DNA from: Arthrobacter citreus
Lineage (GTDB): Bacteria; Bacillota; Bacilli; Bacillales; Bacillaceae_G
NCBI GenBank assembly: GCA_013200995.1
Contig: CP053688.1
Coordinates: 4,898,001-4,962,000, forward strand
DNA: 64,000 nucleotides
Reading direction: 5' to 3'
Part shown: positions 19,373 through 30,182 of the stretch, one piece after another
How positions within the stretch are numbered: the stretch's first letter is position 1
Layout: every line of letters begins with the position of its first letter
The notes under the pieces: generated by a model
Database searches by the model: none
What the model saw: only the letters and a program-made list of their open reading frames with translations
Told to the model about the DNA's origin: nothing
Translations under genes and position numbers: made by a program

Positions 19373-20725
19373 ATGCACATCATTACAATAGGGATAAATT
19401 ATAAGACTGCCCCGGTTGAAGTGCGGGAAAGGGTAGCGTTTTCTCCAAATGAACTTCAAGATGCAATGGACTCATTAAAAAATGAAAAGAGCATTTTGGA
19501 AAACATTATTGTTTCTACTTGTAATCGTACAGAGATTTATGCAGTTGTTGACCAAATTCATACCGGTCAATATTATATGAAACGTTTTCTATTACAACGA
19601 TTTGGATTAAAAGATGAGGAATTATCACCATATTTAATCATTAGAACTGGAAATGATGCAATTAGCCATCTATTTAACGTAGTTTGTGGCTTAGATTCAA
19701 TGGTAATTGGTGAAACTCAAATTCTTGGACAAGTAAAAGATAGTTATTTACTTGCTCAAGAGAATAATGTAATTGGTACTATTTTTAATCAGCTATTTAA
19801 ACAAGCAATTACATTTGCAAAAAAAGTTCATTCTGAAACTGGTATCGGTGAAAATGCAGTTTCTGTAAGTTATGCTGCTGTTGAACTTTCTAAAAAGATT
19901 TTTAGTAATTTAAAAGGCTGTAACGTGCTAATCGTTGGCGCAGGGAAAATGAGTAACTTAGCTTTGCAAAACTTATATTCTCAAGGTGTAGGGAAAGTTA
20001 CTGTAATTAATCGAACTGTTGAGAATGCGATTAAGCTTGCTGATCAATTTAATGGAATCGGAAAAGGATTAGAATCACTAGAAAACTCCTTAAAAGAAGC
20101 AGATATCGTTATTAGTTCAACTGGCTCAAAAGAATATGTGATTACCGAGAAAATGATACACCGTATTGAAAAAGCAAGAAAAGGTAAACCATTATTCTTA
20201 GTAGATATCGCAGTACCAAGAGATATTGAGCCATCAATTCATAATATTGATAGTGCGTTTTTATACGATATCGATGATCTTCAAGGGATTGTTGCAGAGA
20301 ATTTAGCCGAACGTGAGCGAGAGGCAGTAGAAGTTAAAAAGGCAATCAATGAAGAAATTGATAATTTCCAATGTTGGTTATCAATGTTAGGTGTAGTTCC
20401 AGTTATCTCTGCTTTACGTGAAAAAGCATTGGATATTCAGGCAGATACTATGTGCAGTCTTGAACGAAAATTACCTCATTTATCTGATCGAGACTTAAAA
20501 ATTATCCAAAAGCACACGAAGAGTATTGTGAATCAACTTTTACGTGATCCAATTATGAAAGCAAAAGAAATGGGTACATCTAAACACTCAGAAGCACAAA
20601 TTTCACTTTTTAAAGAAATATTTAATTTAGATGAAATATTAGAAGAAGCTAATGATGAAAAATACATGCAAACTAAACAAGAAAAAGAGACGATTTCTTT
20701 AAAACAAAGCTTAGGGTATTTATGA
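19373..20725 (+). CDS. hemA: Glutamyl-tRNA reductase
   Basis: A 450-residue enzyme that reduces glutamyl-tRNA to glutamate-1-semialdehyde with NADPH, the first committed step of tetrapyrrole synthesis. The catalytic Cys50 is in [10 protein letters not shown]. The NADPH-binding site is [10 protein letters not shown], and the C-terminal dimerisation helices follow. An open frame runs upstream to 19289, but the ATG at 19373 follows a GGGGGGC stretch and matches the family start [14 protein letters not shown]. It heads hemAXCDBL, in the order of B. subtilis. No confident PerR box was found upstream. Confidence 0.96.
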   Translation: MHIITIGINYKTAPVEVRERVAFSPNELQDAMDSLKNEKSILENIIVSTCNRTEIYAVVDQIHTGQYYMKRFLLQRFGLKDEELSPYLIIRTGNDAISHLFNVVCGLDSMVIGETQILGQVKDSYLLAQENNVIGTIFNQLFKQAITFAKKVHSETGIGENAVSVSYAAVELSKKIFSNLKGCNVLIVGAGKMSNLALQNLYSQGVGKVTVINRTVENAIKLADQFNGIGKGLESLENSLKEADIVISSTGSKEYVITEKMIHRIEKARKGKPLFLVDIAVPRDIEPSIHNIDSAFLYDIDDLQGIVAENLAEREREAVEVKKAINEEIDNFQCWLSMLGVVPVISALREKALDIQADTMCSLERKLPHLSDRDLKIIQKHTKSIVNQLLRDPIMKAKEMGTSKHSEAQISLFKEIFNLDEILEEANDEKYMQTKQEKETISLKQSLGYL

Positions 20726-20735
20726 GGTTTAGATA

Positions 20736-21560
20736 ATGGCGCTTTTGGAAAGTAGTTTTATTTACCACTTATTAATCTTATTGTTTGCATGGAGTATCGT
20801 TTTTTCTTTTATAGATTTTATAGATTCAAACAGAATGGCAAGTAAAGTGGCATTTTATTTGCTTGCAATTGTTTGGGTGTTTTCTACAATTTTAATGATT
20901 TATACGATTAGCCATTATAGTTTATATTCCTTTATCACTTCTAGAGAAGGGCTATACATTTATGTATGGATCATTATTTCATTATCAATGATTATTAATT
21001 GGTTAGTAAAACTAGAGTATTTAGTTTTCTTTACAAATGTTGTTTCATTTTTAGTATTTTCATTATCAATTTTAATTCCAAAGGCTGGGAAAACGGCTAC
21101 ATCAGTCGAACACTTAAAATCGGAATTATTATATACCCATATTGGGCTAGCTTTTTTAGCGTACGGTGCTTTTACACTGTCCTTTATTTTTTCAGGAATG
21201 TACATTTTTCAATACGTTTTATTAAAAAAGAAGAAATGGTCAACGCATTTAAAGAAATTGGGGAGTTTAGGTAAGTTGGAAAAAATGTTTATTACATTTA
21301 ACTTATTTGGTGTCCCTCTTATGCTAACTTCCCTTATTTTAGGGGCAAGTATTCGATTACACACATTTGTTTGGTATGATATGAAAGTAATAGGCTCAGT
21401 TTTCGTTTTAATCATGTATAGCACATTTATGTATTTAAAAGTAAGCAACCGTTTCTATGGCAAATCTCTTTGCATATTTAACATCTGTTGCTTTTTAGTA
21501 TTGTTCGGAAATTATGTTGTTTCAAATCTATATTCAACGTTTCATTTATGGAGTACGTAA
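20736..21560 (+). CDS. hemX: HemX, membrane protein of the hem operon
   Basis: A 274-residue protein with about eight transmembrane segments, related to the CcsA/ResC cytochrome c assembly family. In B. subtilis HemX lowers the amount of HemA. The family block GLAFLAYGAFTLSFIFSG lies near residues 135-152. It begins ten bases after hemA and ends 13 bases before hemC, so it is in the operon. The heme-handling residues of true CcsA proteins are not clear here. Confidence 0.85.
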   Translation: MALLESSFIYHLLILLFAWSIVFSFIDFIDSNRMASKVAFYLLAIVWVFSTILMIYTISHYSLYSFITSREGLYIYVWIIISLSMIINWLVKLEYLVFFTNVVSFLVFSLSILIPKAGKTATSVEHLKSELLYTHIGLAFLAYGAFTLSFIFSGMYIFQYVLLKKKKWSTHLKKLGSLGKLEKMFITFNLFGVPLMLTSLILGASIRLHTFVWYDMKVIGSVFVLIMYSTFMYLKVSNRFYGKSLCIFNICCFLVLFGNYVVSNLYSTFHLWST

Positions 21561-21573
21561 GGAGCTGTAAACT

Positions 21574-22506
21574 ATGCGAAAAATAGTAGTAGGTACAAGA
21601 AGAAGTAAACTAGCATTAACACAAACGAAATGGTTTGTTGAGAAGCTTAAGGAAGTTGCACCTGATTATGAATTTGAGTTAAAAGAAATTGTTACAAAAG
21701 GTGATGTAATACTTGATGTAACTCTTTCAAAAGTTGGCGGGAAAGGTTTATTCGTAAAAGAAATCGAGCATGCAATGCTTACGAATGAAATTGATTTAGC
21801 TGTACATAGTATGAAGGATATGCCTGCAATTTTACCAGAAGGTTTAATGATAGGCTGTACTCCTAAGCGAGTTGATCCTCGAGATGCTTTACTTTCAAAT
21901 AGTGGAAAAGGATTAATGGAGCTAGAAGAAGGAGCAATAGTTGGGACAAGTAGTTTAAGAAGAAGTGCTCAAATTAAGGCAGTTCGTCCGGATATACAAA
22001 TTAAATGGATTCGTGGAAATATCGATACGCGTATTCAAAAGCTTAAAGACAATGAATACGACGCGATTATTTTAGCAGCGGCGGGCTTAAAAAGAATGGG
22101 ATGGGCTGAAGAAAGCATTACAGAGTATATCGATGAAACAGTTTGTGTGCCAGCAGTAGGTCAAGGTTCTCTTTCGATCGAATGTCGTGAAAATGATGCC
22201 GAAATCCGTGAGCTATTAAATAGACTAAATGATGATTTAACATATACAACAGTAGAAGCTGAACGTGTATTTCTTCATAAAATGGAAGGTGGTTGCCAAG
22301 TTCCGATAGCAGGATTTGCAACAATCAACGAACAAAATGAAATCTCGTTAACAGCTTTAGTAGCAAAACCAGATGGATCAATCATTTTAAAAGAGACAGT
22401 TAAAGGTACTGATCCAACAGAAATTGGTGAAAAAGCTGCAAAACTATTAACTGAACGTGGAGCAAAGGATATTATTGATTCTGTAAAAGAGGCAGCGGAT
22501 GAATAA
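21574..22506 (+). CDS. hemC: Hydroxymethylbilane synthase (porphobilinogen deaminase)
   Basis: A 310-residue enzyme that joins four porphobilinogen units into hydroxymethylbilane using a covalent dipyrromethane cofactor. The cofactor-binding cysteine is in [11 protein letters not shown] near residue 241. Substrate-binding arginines are in [10 protein letters not shown] (N-terminus) and [10 protein letters not shown], and the catalytic aspartate is in [16 protein letters not shown] precedes the ATG. It overlaps hemD by eight bases. Confidence 0.96.
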   Translation: MRKIVVGTRRSKLALTQTKWFVEKLKEVAPDYEFELKEIVTKGDVILDVTLSKVGGKGLFVKEIEHAMLTNEIDLAVHSMKDMPAILPEGLMIGCTPKRVDPRDALLSNSGKGLMELEEGAIVGTSSLRRSAQIKAVRPDIQIKWIRGNIDTRIQKLKDNEYDAIILAAAGLKRMGWAEESITEYIDETVCVPAVGQGSLSIECRENDAEIRELLNRLNDDLTYTTVEAERVFLHKMEGGCQVPIAGFATINEQNEISLTALVAKPDGSIILKETVKGTDPTEIGEKAAKLLTERGAKDIIDSVKEAADE

Positions 22507-23260
22507 TTCCTTAAATGGAATAAACATTTTAGTGACAAGGGCAGAGCATCAAGCTGATGAACTTAATCATTTGATTCATCAGCTTGGTGGATGTCCTATT
22601 AATCTTCCACTTCAAAAAATTGTTAAAAGTAATATTTCAATCAATGAATTAGAAAACTTAATTGATGAAACAGATTGGATCTTATTTACTAGCGTTAATT
22701 CTGTAAATTACTTTGTGCAATATATTACATATGAATTGAAATTGAAAATTAATCAAAAAAAAATTGGTGCTGTTGGAGAGAAAACTAAAAGTCGATTAAA
22801 TGAAGAAGGACTTGAAGTGAATTTTCTTCCGAGTCAATTTACTGGCAAAACATTTGCTTCTGAGTTAAGTTACATAGTAGAAAAAGGAACAAAATTTTTA
22901 TTTATACGAGGTTCTTTAGCGAGTGATAATGTACCAAACATACTTGAAAAAAATGGCAATCTAGTTAACTTACTAACTGTTTATGAAACGATTGCCAATG
23001 TAACGATAAAAGATGATCTAATTAAGTTACTAAAGAATGAAGAGCTAGATGTGATTACTTTTTTGAATCCTTTTAGTGTAGAGCAGTTTTGTTTTTTAAT
23101 TGAAAATATCATTTGTATGGAAGATTTAAAGAATATTAAAATTGCTTGTATTGGTGAGGTCACTGCACAAAAAGCTAAGGAAAAAGGGTTTAATAATATG
23201 ATTGTTCCTGATAAATATACAATTGAATCTTTATTAAAAAAAATAGCTGATGATATATAA
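22499..23260 (+). CDS. hemD: Uroporphyrinogen-III synthase
   Basis: A 253-residue enzyme that closes hydroxymethylbilane with inversion of ring D. The family is weakly conserved. The signs here are the N-terminal [27 protein letters not shown] near residue 60 and the C-terminal [17 protein letters not shown] block. It overlaps hemC by eight bases and is followed by hemB after 36 bases. Its sequence is more AT-rich than its neighbours, as is usual for this gene. Confidence 0.9.
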   Translation: MNNSLNGINILVTRAEHQADELNHLIHQLGGCPINLPLQKIVKSNISINELENLIDETDWILFTSVNSVNYFVQYITYELKLKINQKKIGAVGEKTKSRLNEEGLEVNFLPSQFTGKTFASELSYIVEKGTKFLFIRGSLASDNVPNILEKNGNLVNLLTVYETIANVTIKDDLIKLLKNEELDVITFLNPFSVEQFCFLIENIICMEDLKNIKIACIGEVTAQKAKEKGFNNMIVPDKYTIESLLKKIADDI

Positions 23261-23296
23261 AAATAATATCGTCCTATAGAAAAGAAGGAGAAAAAA

Positions 23297-24283
23297 ATGA
23301 CTTATTCAATTCCGTTTGATCGTCACCGTCGTTTAAGAAGTACACCAGCATTACGCTCAATGGTTAGAGAAAATCATTTGCATAAAGAAGATTTTATTTA
23401 CCCACTTTTTGTTGTTGAAGGACAAGGCGTAAAAAATCCTATAAGTTCAATGCCAGGTGTATTTCAATTTTCTTTAGATGAATTAAGAAAAGAAATGGAT
23501 GAAATTGTATCATTAGGTATAAAATCTGTTATTTTCTTTGGAATTCCTGATGTAAAAGACGCAGTAGGTTCAGAAGCATACTGTGCAACGGGTATCGTCC
23601 AAAGAGCAATTTCTCAAACAAAAGAACAATATCCTGAAATGATTGTTATTGCAGATACATGTTTATGTGAGTATACAGACCATGGACATTGTGGAGTATT
23701 AGAAGATGGGTATGTTAATAATGATGAATCGTTAATACTATTAGCAAAAACAGCGGTAAGTCAAGCACAAGCTGGTGCAGATATTATCGCTCCTTCAAAC
23801 ATGATGGATGGATTCGTAGCTACAATTCGTCATGCATTAGATGAAGCTGGATTTGATAATATTCCTATTATGTCTTATGCAGTGAAATACGCTTCTGGAT
23901 TCTATGGCCCTTTCCGTGAAGCAGCTCAAAGTGCTCCGGGACAAGGGGATCGTAAAGCTTATCAAATGGATCCTGCAAATCGTTTAGAAGCATTCCGTGA
24001 AGCAGAATCAGATACAGTTGAAGGCGCAGATTTCTTAATTATTAAACCAGCTCTTTCATATTTGGACATCATTCGTGACATCCGAAATAACTATCACCAA
24101 CCAATCGTTGCATATAATGTTAGCGGAGAATATGCAATGGTTAAAGCTGCTGCAATAAATGGTTGGATCGAGGAAGAAAAAGTTGTAATGGAAAAATTAA
24201 TCAGTATGAAGCGCGCTGGTGCGGATATGATTATGACTTACCATGCTAAAGATGCTTGCAGATGGTTATCAGAAGGGAAGTAA
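23297..24283 (+). CDS. hemB: Delta-aminolevulinic acid dehydratase
   Basis: A 328-residue porphobilinogen synthase that condenses two aminolevulinate molecules. The Cys-rich zinc site is present ([14 protein letters not shown]), so this is the zinc-dependent type. The two active-site lysines are in [15 protein letters not shown] and [17 protein letters not shown] precedes the ATG at good spacing. It ends six bases before hemL. Confidence 0.96.
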   Translation: MTYSIPFDRHRRLRSTPALRSMVRENHLHKEDFIYPLFVVEGQGVKNPISSMPGVFQFSLDELRKEMDEIVSLGIKSVIFFGIPDVKDAVGSEAYCATGIVQRAISQTKEQYPEMIVIADTCLCEYTDHGHCGVLEDGYVNNDESLILLAKTAVSQAQAGADIIAPSNMMDGFVATIRHALDEAGFDNIPIMSYAVKYASGFYGPFREAAQSAPGQGDRKAYQMDPANRLEAFREAESDTVEGADFLIIKPALSYLDIIRDIRNNYHQPIVAYNVSGEYAMVKAAAINGWIEEEKVVMEKLISMKRAGADMIMTYHAKDACRWLSEGK

Positions 24284-24289
24284 GAATTT

Positions 24290-25576
24290 ATGAGATCATA
24301 TAATAAGTCTATTGAAGCTTTTGAAGAAGCGAAACAAGTACTTCCTGGTGGAGTAAACAGTCCAGTACGTGCATTTAAAAGTGTTAATATGTCACCTATT
24401 TTTATGAGCCATGGAAAAGGCTCAAAAATTTATGATATTGACGGTAATGAATATATTGATTATGTGTTATCATGGGGACCACTTATTTTAGGTCACTCAA
24501 ATGAGCGAGTTGTAGAAGGTTTAAAACGTACTGCTGAAACTGGTACTAGCTTTGGAGCACCAACTTTAAAAGAAACAGAATTAGCTAAACTTGTGATTGA
24601 AAGAGTACCTTCGATTGAAGTTGTTCGAATGGTAAACTCAGGAACAGAAGCTACAATGAGTGCTTTACGTCTTGCACGTGGTTTTACTGGTCGAAACAAA
24701 ATTTTAAAATTTGAAGGTTGCTACCATGGTCATGGTGATTCTTTATTAATTAAAGCTGGATCTGGTGTTGCTACACTTGGATTACCAGATAGCCCTGGTG
24801 TACCAGAAGGCGTTGCAGCTAATACAATCACGGTACCTTATAACGATTTAGAAAGTATAAGATATGCTTTTGAACAATATGGAGATGACCTAGCTGCAGT
24901 TATTGTTGAACCTGTTGCAGGAAACATGGGTGTTGTTCCACCAGTTGAAGGCTTCTTAGAAGGCTTAAGAGAAATTACTACTCAATATGGTACATTATTA
25001 ATTTTTGATGAAGTTATGACTGGATTCCGTGTAGGATACAATTGTGCACAAGGTCATTTTGGTGTAACACCTGATCTAACTTGTCTAGGAAAAGTTATTG
25101 GTGGAGGTCTACCAGTAGGTGCATATGGTGGTAAGGCTGAAATCATGAATCAAATTGCCCCAAGTGGCCCAATTTACCAAGCGGGAACACTTTCAGGAAA
25201 TCCTTTAGCAATGACGGCAGGATACGAAACATTAAGTCAGTTAACTGAAGAAGACTATGTAGAATTTAATCGTAAAGCGGATTTGTTAGAAGCTGGTTAT
25301 AAAGCTGCGGCTGAAAAGTACAATATTCCACATTGTATTAATCGTGCAGGTTCAATGGTTGGATTCTTCTTCACAAACGAAAAAGTTGAAAATTACGAAG
25401 TAGCAAAAACGTCTAACTTAGAAATGTTTGCTAAGTACTATCAACTAATGGCTGAACAAGGTGTATTCTTACCACCTTCACAATTTGAAGGATTATTCCT
25501 ATCAACATCACATACAGATGAAGATATTCAAAAAACGATTGCGGCTGCAGAATACGCATTTTCGCAATTAGTATAA
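24290..25576 (+). CDS. hemL: Glutamate-1-semialdehyde 2,1-aminomutase
   Basis: A 428-residue PLP enzyme that turns glutamate-1-semialdehyde into aminolevulinate. The PLP lysine is in [16 protein letters not shown] near residue 267, and the cofactor aspartate is in [14 protein letters not shown]. The N-terminal [14 protein letters not shown] and gate-loop region are typical. Last gene of hemAXCDBL, with a strong terminator two bases beyond the stop. Confidence 0.96.
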   Translation: MRSYNKSIEAFEEAKQVLPGGVNSPVRAFKSVNMSPIFMSHGKGSKIYDIDGNEYIDYVLSWGPLILGHSNERVVEGLKRTAETGTSFGAPTLKETELAKLVIERVPSIEVVRMVNSGTEATMSALRLARGFTGRNKILKFEGCYHGHGDSLLIKAGSGVATLGLPDSPGVPEGVAANTITVPYNDLESIRYAFEQYGDDLAAVIVEPVAGNMGVVPPVEGFLEGLREITTQYGTLLIFDEVMTGFRVGYNCAQGHFGVTPDLTCLGKVIGGGLPVGAYGGKAEIMNQIAPSGPIYQAGTLSGNPLAMTAGYETLSQLTEEDYVEFNRKADLLEAGYKAAAEKYNIPHCINRAGSMVGFFFTNEKVENYEVAKTSNLEMFAKYYQLMAEQGVFLPPSQFEGLFLSTSHTDEDIQKTIAAAEYAFSQLV

Positions 25577-25577
25577 A

Positions 25578-25621
25578 AAGAATTGGTGTCCCTATTTTAT
25601 AGGGGCACCGATTCTTTTTTT
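25578..25621 (+). terminator. hem operon terminator
   Basis: AAGAATTGGTGTCCCTA pairs with TAGGGGCACCGATTCTT (G-U pairs allowed), followed by seven T. Confidence 0.95.
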
Positions 25622-25788
25622 AGTTGGAAAGTAAAGTGACAAAACGTAATAATATATACTGTTTTAACTCTTTATTTCTAAATTTCTTAAACTTTACATT
25701 TAAGTTTTCTTATTCCTTAAACCCATTCATTTCTCTAGTCCCACACATTTTAAAACCATTCTTAAGAGAAATTAACAATCTTTTCTTC

Positions 25789-25815
25789 ATAAATTTTTCG
25801 TTTCTTTCATAAAAA
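25789..25815 (+). promoter_or_regulatory. Candidate sigma-E promoter of spoVID
   Basis: ATA (25789-25791) is followed after 16 bases by CATAAAAA, a partial match to CATACAMT. spoVID is a sigma-E gene in B. subtilis. The -10 match is weak, so this is tentative. Confidence 0.35.
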
Positions 25816-25860
25816 TGTAATGTCATAGACCAAATTGGACGATGAGAGGAGGACATTAAG

Positions 25861-27687
25861 GTGTCTTCAGAAAATCAAACAAATATTCGCTTTTCATTGA
25901 AAGAAACTGTCTGGTTCCAAAAAGGACAGGAAGTTAAAGAGGTAAGATCACTCTCGTTAAATCCAGACATTACTATACAGCAATTTGATGAATATGTTCA
26001 AGTGAAGGGTGTCTTAACTTTAGAAGGTAATTACGCTCCTGATTTGGCGAATCAAGGTGATTATTATTCATTAAGAGAATTAGCTCCTTCTAGATTAGTT
26101 GAAAATGTAATCGTTCTTGAGGATGGAAGCTGTGAATTAAATCATCAGTTCCCTGTAGATATTTCGATTCCTTTAACAAGAATTACTGATTTAGAGAATC
26201 TATGTGTTACTGTAGAGACTTTTGATTATCAATTAGCAGAAAAAGGTAGCATTCAAATTGCTGCTGATTTATGTATTTCTGGTCTACATGATAATAATAG
26301 GGCAGTAGATACTTATCATGAACAAAGAGCCTATGAACAGTACAATAACTATGCATACGACAATGAATATCGTGCAGGTAACGAAGCATACGGCAATGAC
26401 TATCGCTCAAATAATGAAGCAGCATATGACAATGAATATCGCTCAAATAACGAAGCAGCATACGACAATGGCTATCGTGCAAGTAACGAAGCATATGAAC
26501 ATCAAGAAGAAAGAGAACAAAATGAACAATTCCAGTTCTTTAATGAACCAGTGGCTGAGCAACAAACGAATGAACAAGATAATCTATATGGCAGTGATTG
26601 GATTCAATCTCTTGAAGAGGAAGAGGAGCAAGAAGAACAAGACAGCACATATCCAGGGCAGCCAACTTACTTAGAGGTTTTCCGCCCCGAAGAAGTAGCT
26701 GAAGGTGGAATTGAACAGAATGAAAATGATGCTGAACACTATTATGCAGAAGAAGAATCTGATTTTGAAATTCAAGTTCAGTCTAATGAACAACAAGTAG
26801 ATCAAGAAGAATTTGAAGAAGAAGTTCAAATGCAAGCTCAAGAAGAAGTTCAAGAGGAAGAACAGTATGAGGAAGTATTTAGAGGCTTTAATATATCAGC
26901 AGAAGCAATCGAGCCGCAAACTGAATATGTTAAACCTGACTTCCTAATGAACGAACAAAATCATGAGCAAACAGTTCAAAGTGAAAATAATATCCAGCAA
27001 TCTAATCAATTAAATACTGCCTATAATGAACGACCTAGCTTTTTAAACAATGATTTTAATGTGCACAATTATTTAAATAATACTTTAAATAGTCAACCTA
27101 ACTTCTTAAATAATGATTATAGTAATTTGCAAAGCCAAAGCAATAATGAAAATAATGCGCAAAAAGAAATAGAAAAATATGAAGAAGAATACAAACGGAC
27201 GTTGGAGCAAAGTTATCAACCATATGTTAACCAGCAATACCAACAAGCACCATTTGCATATAATCAAAATCAGCAGCCATTCTATCAAAATCCATATCCT
27301 CAAGCAAATCAAGAAAATTCTTACGCAAATCCAAATGATGTTCGTCAAACACCTCCTTATTACGCAGAATATTATCAAGCCCAAGTAGAGGCTGCGCCAC
27401 CACCAGAGTTACCTAAAGTTGAGGTAAAGGCTGAAGCAGAAGAAGTGAAGGAAGTAAGAAGTGTTAAAAGTGATAATCTTCTTTCAAGCTTATTTACTGG
27501 TGAAGGAAGAGAAGAATCTTATTCTAAATTAAAATTATATTTAGCTCAAAATGGAGATACAATCGAATCCGTCGCTAAAAAATATAATTTACAAACCCAA
27601 CAGTTAAATCGCGTTAATAATTTGAACGATGAATTCTTATCGGAAGGGCAAATTATTTATATCCCTGTAGCTGCTATAAAACAATAA
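25861..27687 (+). CDS. spoVID: SpoVID, spore coat encasement protein
   Basis: A 608-residue mother-cell protein needed for coat layers to encircle the forespore; in B. subtilis it binds SpoIVA and SafA. The N-terminal 140 residues are the conserved folded domain (IRFSLKETVWFQKGQEV). The middle is acidic and low-complexity, with four tandem 11-12 residue units of the type AYDNEYRSNNEA (26353-26490). Asn/Gln-rich sequence follows. The C-terminus is a LysM domain (KLYLAQNGDTIESVAKKYNL to IIYIPV). The start is GTG with AGGAGG upstream. It is followed by ysxE, as in B. subtilis. Confidence 0.93.
   Translation: MSSENQTNIRFSLKETVWFQKGQEVKEVRSLSLNPDITIQQFDEYVQVKGVLTLEGNYAPDLANQGDYYSLRELAPSRLVENVIVLEDGSCELNHQFPVDISIPLTRITDLENLCVTVETFDYQLAEKGSIQIAADLCISGLHDNNRAVDTYHEQRAYEQYNNYAYDNEYRAGNEAYGNDYRSNNEAAYDNEYRSNNEAAYDNGYRASNEAYEHQEEREQNEQFQFFNEPVAEQQTNEQDNLYGSDWIQSLEEEEEQEEQDSTYPGQPTYLEVFRPEEVAEGGIEQNENDAEHYYAEEESDFEIQVQSNEQQVDQEEFEEEVQMQAQEEVQEEEQYEEVFRGFNISAEAIEPQTEYVKPDFLMNEQNHEQTVQSENNIQQSNQLNTAYNERPSFLNNDFNVHNYLNNTLNSQPNFLNNDYSNLQSQSNNENNAQKEIEKYEEEYKRTLEQSYQPYVNQQYQQAPFAYNQNQQPFYQNPYPQANQENSYANPNDVRQTPPYYAEYYQAQVEAAPPPELPKVEVKAEAEEVKEVRSVKSDNLLSSLFTGEGREESYSKLKLYLAQNGDTIESVAKKYNLQTQQLNRVNNLNDEFLSEGQIIYIPVAAIKQ
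26353..26490 (+). repeat. Tandem repeat in spoVID (four units of 33-36 bp)
   Basis: Four in-frame units encode A-Y-(D/G)-N-(E/D/G)-Y-R-x-x-N-E-A, with lengths 33, 36, 36 and 33 bp. Bases between copies differ mainly at third positions, so the array is not brand-new. Confidence 0.85.
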
Positions 27688-27698
27688 TAATATGGTAA

Positions 27699-27745
27699 GA
27701 GCTTTGTATTAGTTAGATACTTGTCTACTAATACAAGGCTTTTAC
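27699..27745 (+). terminator. Hairpin between spoVID and ysxE
   Basis: AGCTTTGTATTAGT pairs with ACTAATACAAGGCT around 13 bases, followed by only four T. It may attenuate rather than block read-through into ysxE. Confidence 0.6.
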
Positions 27746-27772
27746 GCATTTAGAAAGTGAGAGTGACGCATC

Positions 27773-28804
27773 TTGTATTCAAAACCAAAAGATGAAATAA
27801 GCGTCATTTTAGCACAGTACCATATAGTACCAAACTATTTTGAAACGGTTGGAAAAGTAGTAAAAGTTTATACAAACCAAGGTGTCTTTGCGCTAAAAGA
27901 AGCAAATGTAGATCGAGTTTATCGGAATAATTTGGTTGAAAATGTTCGTTCCTTACAAGATAAGGGCTTTCGTAGTGTTGTACCAATTTATCATACCCAA
28001 AATGGAGAATATATTGTTGAATTTAATACAAAGCATTACTACCTCATGCCCTGGATCGAAAGTGTTGATGCAAGATCAGATGAAAATCTACATTTTCAAA
28101 GAATGTTTACTTCTTTAGGCAAAATGCATGGTAGTACACAAAAGGAAAAAAAAGTTGATAAAGATCAATTACAAGTACACTATGATACATTAACCAAAAG
28201 GTGGAGCAAGGATAAAGATGTGCTAGAAAATTTTATTGAAGCTGCTGAAGGAAATTGGTATATGTCACCTTACGAACTAAGCTACTGCACGTACTTTCAT
28301 AAAATATTAAGTGCACATCAATTCGCAAGAGGTCAATTAGATGAGTGGTTTAAAAAAATGAAGGATACTGAAAATACTAGGGTTGTAATGAACCATGGAA
28401 ACTTGTCCATCTCACATTATCTTGTTAATAAAAGAGGAGAAGGGGTTTTTATCAATCTAGAAAATGCACAAGAAACAACACCAATACAAGATCTAACAAA
28501 CTACTATAAAGGTTCATTTAAAACGTATCCAATTCAACAGCCCGATCGTAATAATTGGCTTAAAATGTATGAAAAGAATTTTTCCTTAAGAGAAGAAGAA
28601 AGATTGTTGTTTTTAAGTTATATGGCATATCCAACTCAGTTTTCTACTAAAATTAATAGTTACTTGAAGCGTTCTGATGGAAGTACTGAAAAAGATAATG
28701 TAAGAGATTTATTAAGTGCATACTGGCATATGATAAATATTGAATACTTTGTGTCCAAAATACAAGAAGATGTAGAAGCAGCGAGGGCAATTGAAGATTT
28801 GTGA
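27773..28804 (+). CDS. ysxE: YsxE, CotS-family spore coat protein
   Basis: A 343-residue protein of the CotS/YutH family of coat-associated, kinase-like proteins. The protein-kinase-like signs are a degenerate N-lobe (VYTNQGVFALKEA) and NHGNLSISHYLV, where a catalytic HGD would stand in active aminoglycoside phosphotransferase relatives; here it is HGN, so catalysis is doubtful. The start is TTG with GAGAGTG upstream. It follows spoVID as in B. subtilis. Confidence 0.88.
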   Translation: MYSKPKDEISVILAQYHIVPNYFETVGKVVKVYTNQGVFALKEANVDRVYRNNLVENVRSLQDKGFRSVVPIYHTQNGEYIVEFNTKHYYLMPWIESVDARSDENLHFQRMFTSLGKMHGSTQKEKKVDKDQLQVHYDTLTKRWSKDKDVLENFIEAAEGNWYMSPYELSYCTYFHKILSAHQFARGQLDEWFKKMKDTENTRVVMNHGNLSISHYLVNKRGEGVFINLENAQETTPIQDLTNYYKGSFKTYPIQQPDRNNWLKMYEKNFSLREEERLLFLSYMAYPTQFSTKINSYLKRSDGSTEKDNVRDLLSAYWHMINIEYFVSKIQEDVEAARAIEDL

Positions 28805-28838
28805 GGCAGGGAAAGAAGTAACTTACCAATTATGATAA

Positions 28839-28890
28839 AAAAGAGGGGTTCCCAAAAAAGTGATGCAACTTTTTTGGAAACCCTCTTATT
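28839..28890. terminator. Bidirectional terminator between ysxE and spo0M
   Basis: A long stem of AAGAGGGGTTCCCAAAAAAG against CTTTTTTGGAAACCCTCTT, bordered by A and T runs on either side, serving the converging genes. Confidence 0.85.
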
Positions 28891-28898
28891 AAAGCTAT

Positions 28899-29663
28899 TT
28901 ATTTTACATGACGTTTAATTGCATTTACTAAACTTTTGCGAACAAAATCCTTGTCCGTAATATGGTCTTTTGAGAAAGAAATTCTAACATTATTTTCTTC
29001 AGATCCAAATAACTTTGAAAACTTGCCTTGAGTTACTTTTTGATTTTGATCAAGTTGAACAATTAAGTCTACTGTTTTGTCAAAACTTAAATAATTAACT
29101 TCAATCTCTTCTAATTTACCACGAAATTCGCCATTCATCGGATAAAATTCAAACTCTTGAATGATCTTTCCGTATTTCTTTTTGTTTTCACTATCTCTTA
29201 ATACAAATCCTTCTTCTTGAAGTGCTTGGATTACTGTTTTTAAACCAATTGAAGGGATAACTTGAACGCCATCTGCATCGTATTGGTCAACAGCTTTTTC
29301 TATTTCTAAATGAGTTTTAATCCAAATATGGGATTTGTGTAGTGATACTGGAGTATTTTCAGATAAGGTGAAAAAGAAAGGAATAGTCACTTCTTCATTT
29401 GCATTTATTATACGATCAACTGATACGATGAATTTTTGTAAAGTACCATTCTTACTAACTGTTTTATCATTGGATTCAACTTTATATTCAGTCATTACAT
29501 GTAAAAAGACGGAATCTAATTCTTGTTTTACTCTCCCACCTTTTATGTGTAATTCACCTTTTACTCTTTCTCCAGCTTGATATTCTGTTTTTTCAAGCTT
29601 TGTATCTATTCTCGTTCCTCCAATTCCGAGTACACGAGCTAATGTATTTTTAAATAAACCCAT
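28899..29663 (-). CDS. spo0M: Spo0M, sporulation-control protein
   Basis: A 254-residue arrestin-like protein of the Spo0M family, which affects early sporulation and the cell-division machinery in B. subtilis. The N-terminal arrestin-type beta domain (TRIDTKLEKTEYQAGERVKG at about residues 17-36) and the central RDSENKKKYGKIIQEFEFYP are typical. AGGGGG lies upstream of the ATG on the minus strand. No clear sigma-H or sigma-W promoter was recognised upstream. Confidence 0.92.
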   Translation of the reverse strand: MGLFKNTLARVLGIGGTRIDTKLEKTEYQAGERVKGELHIKGGRVKQELDSVFLHVMTEYKVESNDKTVSKNGTLQKFIVSVDRIINANEEVTIPFFFTLSENTPVSLHKSHIWIKTHLEIEKAVDQYDADGVQVIPSIGLKTVIQALQEEGFVLRDSENKKKYGKIIQEFEFYPMNGEFRGKLEEIEVNYLSFDKTVDLIVQLDQNQKVTQGKFSKLFGSEENNVRISFSKDHITDKDFVRKSLVNAIKRHVK

Positions 29664-29844
29664 GAATATCCCCCTAAAAAGTTATATCTACATACTATAT
29701 CATTATCGCATAATTAAATAAGTACTAGTATACCAGAATGTTAAATAATCATTACAATTATTTTTCGTATTTTTTTTATGTATTAAAAAATGAGGTACTT
29801 TATTGACAACTACTGAATATTCTAGAAAGAAATTAGAAATACTG

Positions 29845-29874
29845 TTGACTAAGCTTAAGGAAATTTTGTAGACT
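29845..29874 (+). promoter_or_regulatory. Sigma-A promoter of the valS leader
   Basis: TTGACT and TAGACT are separated by 18 bases, just upstream of the T-box leader. Confidence 0.6.
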
Positions 29875-29881
29875 ATTACAT

Positions 29882-30150
29882 ATATTCATAATGAAATGCA
29901 ATGATAGGGAAGAGTACAACGAACTAATTCTTCAGAGAGGAAACCATTTGGTGGGAGGTTTCTAGAAAATAGAGTTGGAATGTCGCCCTTGAGCAGTGGC
30001 TTCGAAAACTTTTTTGTGATTAGAAGTTACCGGATGATCCGTTATCTTTTTTAAGTGTGTCAGAGAAACACAAGTTTTTACTGACAAAAAAAGGTGGTAC
30101 CGCGAATCCAACTCCATTCGTCCTTTTCAAGGATGAGTGGAGTTTTTTTA
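29882..30150 (+). promoter_or_regulatory. T-box riboswitch, valine (specifier GTC)
   Basis: Stem I is closed by AGGG (29906) with CCCT and CAAC with GTTG. Between them the 5' side has AGTA and the 3' side has GAATGTCG, giving the specifier GTC (29982-29984), a valine codon. The T-box sequence GGTGGTACCGCG lies at 30093-30104. The terminator AACTCCATTCGTCCTT/AAGGATGAGTGGAGTT plus T run is at 30110-30150. Uncharged tRNA-Val would favour read-through into valS. Confidence 0.9.
30110..30150 (+). terminator. T-box-controlled terminator
   Basis: A sixteen-pair stem with a TTC loop and seven T, mutually exclusive with the antiterminator that includes the T-box bases. Confidence 0.9.
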
Positions 30151-30182
30151 TTTTTCAATAATTTTAGAGGAGATGATTCCGA

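Noticed and set aside
25624-25812. 62-codon open frame between hemL and spoVID
   Set aside because: Phe/Asn-rich translation of AT-rich intergenic DNA, without a ribosome-binding site.
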